Source of the DNA: Nocardioides litoris
GTDB taxonomy: Bacteria; Actinomycetota; Actinomycetes; Propionibacteriales; Nocardioidaceae
NCBI RefSeq assembly: GCF_006346315.1
Contig: NZ_VDMR01000002.1
Location: 1 to 64,000 of the forward strand
Reading direction: 5' to 3'
DNA: 64,000 nt
The position numbers and the translations under genes were made by a program. Within the stretch, counting starts at the first letter, position 1; each line of letters opens with the position of its first letter. Shown here in pieces: positions 58,807-64,000 of the stretch. The notes under the pieces were generated by a model. The model searched no databases and had not been told where the DNA came from. It saw only the letters and a list, made by a program, of their open reading frames with translations.

Positions 58807-59109
58807 GTGATCTTCAAGCGCGTGGGCGAGGGCCGCCCCTACCCCGCGCACGGGCTCACCTCCGCCGCGTGGGCCTCGGTGCCGCCGCGCCAGGTGCGCC
58901 TCGACCAGCTGGTCACGACCAAGGACACGCTGCAGCTGGCGGCCCTGCTCGACGAGGACTCGACGTTCTACGGCGACCTGTTCGCCCACGTGGTGGCGTG
59001 GCGCGGCGAGCTCTACCTCGAGGACGGCCTGCACCGGGCGCTCCGCGCGGCCCTGCAGCAGCGCCACGTCCTGCACGCCCGGGTGCACCAGCTCGAGGAG
59101 GCCTCGTGA
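58807..59109 (+). CDS. Conserved actinobacterial protein (VapB-antitoxin-like annotation in relatives)
   Basis: The 100-residue protein reads IFKRVGEGRPYPAHGL, then PPRQVRLDQLVTTKDTLQL, DSTFYGDLFAHVVAW and LYLEDGLHRALRAALQQR. I recall close relatives annotated as a VapB-type antitoxin, but no toxin gene adjoins, so that label is doubtful. The DGLHRALRAAL segment resembles ParB-like/regulatory helices. Its stop overlaps the GTG of the LytR_C gene, suggesting a shared envelope-related role. Confidence 0.7.
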   Translation: MIFKRVGEGRPYPAHGLTSAAWASVPPRQVRLDQLVTTKDTLQLAALLDEDSTFYGDLFAHVVAWRGELYLEDGLHRALRAALQQRHVLHARVHQLEEAS

Positions 59110-59624
59110 GCCCCCGCGCGGCGACCCAGCTGCGCACGGTGGCGACGCTCGTGGTCCTCGCGCTCCTGCTGCTCCTCGCGGTGCAGCGCGGCCTGGCCGC
59201 GGTCACCGAGCCGTTCCCCGAGTCGGCCGACCCGCCGATCTGCGTCGACGAGGCCATCTCGGCGGGCGACGTCGTGCGGCCCGGCGGCGTGACGGTCAGC
59301 GTCGTCAACGCCGGCACGCAGGCCGGCCGCGCCCGCGCCACCCTCGACGCCCTGGTCGACGCCGGCTTCGCCCGCGGCGAGGTGACCAACCAGCGCGACG
59401 AGGGCGTGCGCTCGGCCCAGGTGTGGTCGACCACCGGCGGCGGCCCCGCCATCCGGCTGGTCCGCAGCTACCTGCGCGGCGACGTCGAGCTCGTCGAGCG
59501 CGCCTCGACCGTGGCCGGCGTCACCGTCGTCGTCGGTGACGACTTCGAGGGCGTCCGCGACGGCCGTGGTCAGGTCAAGGCCGGCGCCGACAGCACCGTC
59601 TGCGGTCCCGCCGCCCTCAGCTGA
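59106..59624 (+). CDS. LytR C-terminal domain protein, membrane anchored
   Basis: The 172-residue protein has one N-terminal membrane helix (about 11-31), a short linker with a Cys (PICVDE) and a LytR_C domain (VSVVNAGTQAGRARATLDALVDAGF, cited as VSVVNAGTQAGRARATLD) with a second Cys at the end (STVCGP). The catalytic LCP domain is absent, so it does not transfer wall polymers; similar single-domain proteins (Cei-like) affect envelope integrity. The two Cys may form a disulfide outside the cell. GTG 59106 overlaps the preceding stop. Confidence 0.8.
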   Translation: MSPRAATQLRTVATLVVLALLLLLAVQRGLAAVTEPFPESADPPICVDEAISAGDVVRPGGVTVSVVNAGTQAGRARATLDALVDAGFARGEVTNQRDEGVRSAQVWSTTGGGPAIRLVRSYLRGDVELVERASTVAGVTVVVGDDFEGVRDGRGQVKAGADSTVCGPAALS

Positions 59625-59674
59625 CCCCTCGCCGCCTCGCCGTACGGCCGCCTCGCCGTGCCGCCGTACGCCGG

Positions 59675-61168
59675 TCAGTCGGCCTGCCAGCGGGCCAGGC
59701 GGCCGTGGGCGCTGACGACGCGGAGGCGTTCCTCGGTGGCCTCGCGCAGGGCGCGGGGGGTGACGACGAGCAGGTCGTCGCCGTGGCGCAGCACGGTGCG
59801 CCGCTCCGGCACGAGGGTCTCGCCGTCGCGGATCACCATGCTGACCGACGCGCCACGGGGCAGGCGCAGCTCGCCGACCTCGACGCCGTGCAGCCGGGAG
59901 ACGGGGCTGACGGTGATCTGCAGCAGGTCGGCCTGCACCCGTTCGAGAGGGGCGGCCTCGAGGTCGAGGTCGCGGGGCTCGGAGCGGCGGGTGACCTTGA
60001 GGATCCTCGCGACGAGGGGCAGCGACGGCGCCGTGACGAGCGTGTAGACGATGACCATCACGAAGACGATGTCGAAGAGGCCCTCGGCCCCGGGGACGCC
60101 CTCGCTGAGGGGGATCGTCGTGAGCACGATCGGCACCGCGCCCCGCAGGCCGGCCCAGGACAGGAAGCCCAGCTCGCGCCACGGCATCGGCTGCACGACG
60201 CTGCTGACGAGGACCGAGACCGGCCGGGCGACGACGGTGAGCAGCAGGCCGGCCACGAGCGCCAGGCCGACGGTCTCGAGGGAGATCCGCCCGGGCGAGA
60301 GCAGCAGCCCGAGCATGACGAACAGCCCGATCTGCGCCAGCCACGCGATGCCCTCGGCGAAGGACCGGGTGGTGCCCCGGTGGGGCAGGTCGGCGTTGCC
60401 GAGCACCAGCGCGGCGACGTACACCGCGGCGAACCCGCTGCCGTGCAGCCCGACCGTCGCGCCGTAGGCCAGGAAGGTCAGGCACAGGACGGCCAGGGGG
60501 TAGAGGCCGGAGGAGGGCAGGGCCACCCGGCGCATCACCCAGGCTCCGCCGAACCCGATCGCCAGCCCCACCGCCAAGCCGAGGGCGAGCTCGCCCACGA
60601 TGACCGCGGCCGTGCCGACCACGCCGTACGACGCCACCGCGCCCGTCGAGACGAGGGTGACCAGCACGACGGTCGGGGCGTCGTTGAGGCCCGACTCGGC
60701 CTCGAGCGACCCGATGAGCCGGCGCGAGAGCGGCACGACCCGCAGCACCGAGAAGACCGCCGCCGCGTCGGTCGGCGAGCAGACCGCGCCCAGCAGGACC
60801 GAGACCTGCCAGGAGAGCCCGAGCAGGAAGTGCGCCCCGACCGCGACCACGCCCACCGAGACCGCGACGCCGACCGTGGCCAGCGACAGCCCGAGCCGCA
60901 TCGAGGTGCGAGCCTCGCGCCAGTTGGTCGTCAGGCCGCCCTCGGCCAGGATCACCGCCAGGGCGGCGAAGCCGAGGGCGTGGGCGACCTCGGCGTCCTC
61001 GAACTGGATGCCGAGCCCGGCCTCCCCGAGCGCGACGCCCATGAGCAGGTAGATCAGCAGGCTGGGCAGGCCGGCGCGACTGGAGAGGCGGACGGCGAGG
61101 ATGGCGGCCAGCGTGACCGCCGACCCCACCAGCACGAACGCGTCGAGCTGGTGGACGTCGAAGCTCAC
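59675..61168 (-). CDS. Potassium/proton antiporter (CPA1, NhaP2/CvrA-like) with TrkA-C domain
   Basis: The 497-residue protein has 12-13 membrane segments including GAVCSPTDAAAVFSVLR and SLEAESGLNDAPTVVLVT (the ND motif of CPA1 exchangers). A cytosolic TrkA_C domain (about 405-480, VSPVSRLHGVEVGELRLPRG) follows. It should exchange K+ or Na+ for H+ and may be gated by a nucleotide ligand. GTG 61168 has GAGG 8 nt upstream. It is monocistronic. Confidence 0.92.
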   Translation of the reverse strand: MSFDVHQLDAFVLVGSAVTLAAILAVRLSSRAGLPSLLIYLLMGVALGEAGLGIQFEDAEVAHALGFAALAVILAEGGLTTNWREARTSMRLGLSLATVGVAVSVGVVAVGAHFLLGLSWQVSVLLGAVCSPTDAAAVFSVLRVVPLSRRLIGSLEAESGLNDAPTVVLVTLVSTGAVASYGVVGTAAVIVGELALGLAVGLAIGFGGAWVMRRVALPSSGLYPLAVLCLTFLAYGATVGLHGSGFAAVYVAALVLGNADLPHRGTTRSFAEGIAWLAQIGLFVMLGLLLSPGRISLETVGLALVAGLLLTVVARPVSVLVSSVVQPMPWRELGFLSWAGLRGAVPIVLTTIPLSEGVPGAEGLFDIVFVMVIVYTLVTAPSLPLVARILKVTRRSEPRDLDLEAAPLERVQADLLQITVSPVSRLHGVEVGELRLPRGASVSMVIRDGETLVPERRTVLRHGDDLLVVTPRALREATEERLRVVSAHGRLARWQAD

Positions 61169-61234
61169 GTGTCACCTCACGGCGGGGGCGGCGGGACCCG
61201 ATCCTATCCACCGGCCGACGGGGTACCGGACCCC

Positions 61235-61666
61235 GTGCCCCGACTCGTGCGCCACGTCGCGACCTCCCGCCCGGCCGAGCTGGTCTGGGACTTCCTGGCC
61301 GACTTCACCACCGAGCAGTGGGACCCGCCGACCCGCCAGACCCGTCGTACGGCGGGCGACGGCGGCGTCGGCACCGTCTACCGCAACGGCTCCCACCTGT
61401 TCGGCGTCGACGCCCCGGTGACCTACACCGTCGTCGACCACGAGCCGCCCCGGCGGCTGCGGCTGCGCGGCGACGCCGGACGGGTGCAGTTCCTCGACAC
61501 GATCGAGGTGCACGACGTCAGGGCCGGCCGGGCCCGGGTCGACTACACCGTCCAGTTCGACGTCCGCGGCGCGGCCCGGGTGCTGACGCCCCTCGCCGTG
61601 CTCGCGATGCGCCGGGTCGCCGACGACGCCGCCCGGCAGATGGGGCGGGTGCTCGACGAGCTGTGA
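61235..61666 (+). CDS. SRPBCC (polyketide cyclase/START-like) family protein
   Basis: The 143-residue protein has the family shape: RHVATSRPAELVWDFLADFT at the start, TVYRNGSHLFGVDAPVTYTV, then a long C-terminal helix (AVLAMRRVADDAARQMGRVL). The fold binds hydrophobic ligands; the ligand is unknown. GTG 61235 fits the family start. It converges on the nudix gene with a 4-bp gap. Confidence 0.8.
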   Translation: MPRLVRHVATSRPAELVWDFLADFTTEQWDPPTRQTRRTAGDGGVGTVYRNGSHLFGVDAPVTYTVVDHEPPRRLRLRGDAGRVQFLDTIEVHDVRAGRARVDYTVQFDVRGAARVLTPLAVLAMRRVADDAARQMGRVLDEL

Positions 61667-61670
61667 GGCC

Positions 61671-62138
61671 TCAGGCCCCGCGCACCAGGCCGAGCGCGAG
61701 GTCGACGACCCGGGCCCGCGGCTCCTCGGCACCCAACGAACCGGGGCCCTCGAGCGGCACCCAGCGGGCGAAGTCGGTCGACCCGCCCACCTCCGTCGTG
61801 CCGAGCTCGCCGCCGGTGACGGTGGCGGCGTACAGCAGCCGGACCGCACGGAAGAGCCGGCCGGTCGTGGGCGAGGCGCTGCCGTGGTGGAGGTCGACGA
61901 GCAGCGGGGCGCCGACGGCGACGTCGTACCCGGCCTCCTCGACGACCTCCCGGGCCAGGCCCTCCTCGACCGTCTCGCCGTAGTCGATGCCGCCGCCGGG
62001 CAGCGACCAGCTCGGGTCGGTGCGGCCCTCGCCGTTGAACCAGGTGAGCAGGATGCTGCGACGGCCCTCGAGCTCGGCGATCTCGTCGACGACCACGGCG
62101 TACGCCGCGACGCGGGTGTCGACCTCGGTGTAGTGCAC
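61671..62138 (-). CDS. NUDIX hydrolase
   Basis: The 155-residue protein has a complete nudix box (GGGIDYGETVEEGLAREVVE followed by EAG). The fold surrounds it (VAAYAVVVDEIAELEG before, LRGA-type end). It resembles ADP-ribose or dNTP-type nudix proteins; the substrate is not predictable. GTG 62138 follows TAAGGT (62150-62145) by 6 nt, so it is leaderless and divergent from the flavoprotein gene, whose operator is 14 bp beyond that box. Confidence 0.88.
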   Translation of the reverse strand: MHYTEVDTRVAAYAVVVDEIAELEGRRSILLTWFNGEGRTDPSWSLPGGGIDYGETVEEGLAREVVEEAGYDVAVGAPLLVDLHHGSASPTTGRLFRAVRLLYAATVTGGELGTTEVGGSTDFARWVPLEGPGSLGAEEPRARVVDLALGLVRGA

Positions 62139-62163
62139 CGGCCGACCTTAGGACTCCGCAGAA

Positions 62164-62182
62164 GTAGAACCTGTTCTACCAT
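62164..62182 (+). promoter_or_regulatory. KstR-type operator overlapping the flavoprotein promoter
   Basis: GTAGAACCTGTTCTAC (62164-62179) has perfect 7-bp inverted arms and fits TnnAACnnGTTnnA, the consensus of the TetR-family cholesterol regulator KstR. Its right end overlaps TACCAT (62177-62182), a -10 box 6 nt before ATG 62189. A bound repressor would block transcription. The regulator's identity is inferred from the motif and the target's family. Confidence 0.65.
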
Positions 62183-62188
62183 GGACGG

Positions 62189-63697
62189 ATGACCCTCCAG
62201 CCCGCCGCTCCCGGCACCAAGGGCACCGCGATCCCCGAGACCGTCCCCGCCGCGGCCCTGCCCGCCGACGCGCCGTCGTACGACGTCGTGGTGGTCGGGT
62301 TCGGCATCGCCGGCGGCTGCGCGGCACTGGAGGCCGCGCGCGCCGGCGCGCGGGTGCTCCTGCTGGAGAGGGCGGCCGTGCACGGCGGCACGTCCTCGCT
62401 CTCCGGCGGCCACTTCTACCTCGGCGCCGGCACCGCGGTGCAGCGCGCGACCGGGCACGACGACTCCGTCGAGGCCATGCACGACTACCTCGTCGCGGTG
62501 AGCAAGGAGCCCGAGCACGACAAGATCCGCGCCTACTGCGAGGGCTCGGTCGAGCACTTCGACTGGCTGGAGGCGCTGGGGTTCGAGTTCGAGCGGTCCT
62601 ACTACCCCGAGAAGGCCGTCATCCAGCCCGGCACCCAGGGCCTGATGTACACGGGCAACGAGAAGGTCTGGCCCTTCAGCACCATGGCCACGCCCGCGCC
62701 GCGCGGCCACAAGGTGCCGGCGCCCGGCGAGACCGAGGGCACCAAGCTGGTCATGGACCTGCTGCGCGACCGGGTCGAGGAGGCCGGCGTCGAGGTCCGC
62801 TACGAGACCGGCGCGACCCAGCTGGTGGTGGACGAGTCCGGCGCGGTGACCGGCCTGGCCTGGCGCTCCTTCGACGAGACCGGGCTGGTCCGTGCGGGCG
62901 GCGTGGTGCTGGCCGCCGGCGGCTTCGTGATGAACCCCGACATGGTGGCTGCCCACACGCCCGCGCTGGCCGAGAAGCCCTTCACCCTCGGCTCGACGTA
63001 CGACGACGGGCTGGGCATCCGCCTCGGCGCCTCGGTCGGCGCCGAGCTCAAGCACATGGACGAGCCGTTCATCACCGCGCCCTTCTACCCGCCGTCGAAG
63101 CTCGTCTTCGGCGTGCTGGTCAACAAGCGCGGCGAGCGGTTCTGCAACGAGGACGGCTACCACTCGCGCACCTCCCAGTTCGTCATGGAGCAGCCCGACA
63201 GCGCGGCCTACCTCGTCGTCGACAGCGACCACGTCGAGTACCCCGCCTTCCCGCTCGCCCCGCTCGTCGACGGCTACGAGACCCTCGCCGAGCTCGAGAC
63301 CGCCCTCGACCTGCCGGCAGGCTCGGTGCAGCGCACGCTCGCCCGGTACGACGAGCTGGCCGCCGCCGGCGACGACGTCGACTTCCACAAGGCGCCCGAG
63401 TGGCTGGCCCCGCAGTCGACGGGCCCGTGGGCCGTCTTCGACCTGACCCTGGGCAAGGCGATCTACGCCGGGTTCACCCTCGGCGGCATCCGGGTGACCG
63501 TCGACGGCGAGGCCCAGCGCCCCGACGGCTCGGTCGTCCGCGGCCTGTACGCCGCCGGCGCGTGCGCGTCCAACCTGGCCCAGGACGGCAAGGGCTACTG
63601 CTCCGGCACCCAGCTCGGCGAGGGCTCCTTCTTCGGCCGTCGCGCCGGCCTCGCCGCGGCGCGGGCGCGAGCGGGGCTCGCGGGTCGGGTCTCGTAG
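62189..63697 (+). CDS. FAD-dependent 3-ketosteroid dehydrogenase-like oxidoreductase
   Basis: The 502-residue flavoprotein has the dinucleotide fold VVVVGFGIAGGCAALEAARAGA, LLERAAVHGGTSSLSGG, and the C-terminal FAD segment YAAGACASNLAQDGKGYCSG with GTQLGEGSFFGRRAG. It belongs to the succinate-dehydrogenase/fumarate-reductase flavoprotein superfamily with 3-ketosteroid delta-1 and delta-4 dehydrogenases. KstR-type control supports a role in steroid breakdown, but which steroid bond it acts on is open. It is predicted cytosolic, leaderless (TACCAT plus 6 nt) and monocistronic. Confidence 0.85.
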   Translation: MTLQPAAPGTKGTAIPETVPAAALPADAPSYDVVVVGFGIAGGCAALEAARAGARVLLLERAAVHGGTSSLSGGHFYLGAGTAVQRATGHDDSVEAMHDYLVAVSKEPEHDKIRAYCEGSVEHFDWLEALGFEFERSYYPEKAVIQPGTQGLMYTGNEKVWPFSTMATPAPRGHKVPAPGETEGTKLVMDLLRDRVEEAGVEVRYETGATQLVVDESGAVTGLAWRSFDETGLVRAGGVVLAAGGFVMNPDMVAAHTPALAEKPFTLGSTYDDGLGIRLGASVGAELKHMDEPFITAPFYPPSKLVFGVLVNKRGERFCNEDGYHSRTSQFVMEQPDSAAYLVVDSDHVEYPAFPLAPLVDGYETLAELETALDLPAGSVQRTLARYDELAAAGDDVDFHKAPEWLAPQSTGPWAVFDLTLGKAIYAGFTLGGIRVTVDGEAQRPDGSVVRGLYAAGACASNLAQDGKGYCSGTQLGEGSFFGRRAGLAAARARAGLAGRVS

Positions 63698-63706
63698 ACC
63701 GGCTCG

Positions 63707-63793
63707 GGGGCTTCCAGGCTCCTCGCTGGCGCTCGTCGCACCTCAGCCACCCTCCGGTGGCTGAGGTGCGAGCGCAGCGAGCCTCGAAGCCCC
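63707..63793. repeat. Palindromic repeat family B (long hairpin), second copy
   Basis: GGGGCTTCCAGGCTCCTCGC on the left pairs with GCAGCGAGCCTCGAAGCCCC on the right, around the perfect core GCACCTCAGCCACC/GGTGGCTGAGGTGC with a CTCC loop. It begins 10 bp after the flavoprotein stop, so it may terminate that transcript. The right arm is identical to the copy at 25.8 kb. Confidence 0.85.
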
Positions 63794-63819
63794 GGGCCCG
63801 ACCACGCCACCCCACGCCG

Positions 63820-63825
63820 TAGCCT
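63820..63825 (+). promoter_or_regulatory. -10 box (TAGCCT) for a leaderless aminotransferase mRNA
   Basis: TAGCCT is followed by 7 nt and GTG 63833. Confidence 0.5.
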
Positions 63826-63832
63826 CGGCCAG

Positions 63833-64000
63833 GTGGTGAGCACCGACCGCCTGCAGGCCGCCCAGCGGGCCGACGTGCCGCCGTTCCACGTCATGGACCT
63901 GCTGGCCGCCGCGGCGGAGCGGCAGCGCAGCCACGGCGACCTGCTCAACCTCCTGGCTGGCCAGCCCAGCACCGGCGCCCCGCGGGCGGTCAACGACGAG
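63833..64000 (+). CDS. PLP-dependent aminotransferase, class I/II (5' end only)
   Basis: The first 56 codons are present; the gene runs off the window. The start reads STDRLQAAQRADVPPFHVMD, LLAAAAERQRSHGDLLNLLA and GQPSTGAPRAV. The pattern PPFHVMDLLAAAAERQR followed by LxxGQPSTxAP is the N-terminus of aspartate/aromatic-type aminotransferases in actinobacteria. The Lys and cofactor motifs are outside the window, so specificity cannot be stated. GTG 63836 is an alternative start. Confidence 0.8.
   Translation, partial: MVSTDRLQAAQRADVPPFHVMDLLAAAAERQRSHGDLLNLLAGQPSTGAPRAVNDE

Noticed and set aside
58807..59109. Toxin-antitoxin pair
   Set aside because: The neighbour is a membrane-anchored LytR_C protein, not a PIN or other toxin; nothing else nearby resembles a toxin.

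Overview
The window is high-GC actinobacterial chromosome. It most resembles Nocardioides or a close relative in the Propionibacteriales. Signs of this are WhiB, a mycobacterial-type Crp, a MarP protease, type VII secretion genes, many GTG starts, and many starts lying 6-8 nt behind a TAnnnT-like -10 box (probable leaderless mRNAs). Much of the gene order follows the Mycobacterium tuberculosis Rv3667-Rv3721 backbone as I remember it (acs, holin-like, marP, nudix, thioredoxin-like, nth / crp / MBL, ridA, DUF4177 / two Get3-like ATPases / whiB / ponA2 / phosphoesterase / asd, ask / recR, ybaB, dnaX), with lineage-specific insertions. All assignments come from reading the sequence; no database search was run.

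Layout. 1-115: 3' end of an IS110-type transposase. 330-5814: acetate uptake (DUF485 protein plus ActP symporter), acetyl-CoA synthetase and the NhaA antiporter. A Crp-like palindrome precedes the uptake operon, and crp itself is at 10 kb. 5875-9864: holin-like membrane protein, then a minus-strand operon with 4-bp overlaps: nth, tlpA-like, CoA-pyrophosphatase-like nudix, marP. 10.05-14.5 kb: crp, then a minus-strand run of AGE-family isomerase, DUF4177, RidA, nudix and metallo-beta-lactamase-fold hydrolase. 14.6-21.3 kb: NarL-type two-component system, MacB-like ABC exporter, APC permease. 21.5-30.1 kb: TfoX-like, 3-oxoacid CoA-transferase (scoAB), paired Get3-like ATPases, WhiB, class A PBP, YqeY-like, phosphoesterase. 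30.2-37.3 kb: tRNA-Pro, membrane protein, asd/ask, DUF5063, recR, ybaB, dnaX. 37.3-38.0 kb: tandem repeats, SRP RNA, tRNA-Ser.

About 38.0-46.3 kb is an accessory island. It holds a large serine recombinase abutting tRNA-Ser(GGA), a decayed tyrosine integrase whose frame crosses a tRNA-Lys(CTT) 3' fragment, and an IS3-family element at a deletion-like junction. Beyond these lies a 4.1-kb segment bounded by a perfect 30-bp direct repeat. Its core is two divergent, unrecognised genes that start with the same HNH-like domain (a 41-residue block aligns without a gap) and then differ. This pair is my best candidate for an undescribed, probably defensive, system.

46.9-56.1 kb is a type VII (ESX-like) secretion locus: EccB, EccD, two WXG100 proteins, a second EccD-like protein and a divergent EccC. 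A ten-copy CGGGT repeat separates the WXG100 genes. No EccE or mycosin is visible. 56.3-64 kb: SnoaL-like protein, HerA-like ATPase, LytR_C protein, a K+/H+ antiporter, SRPBCC and nudix proteins, a flavoprotein behind a KstR-type operator, and the start of an aminotransferase. Two families of palindromic repeats recur between genes.
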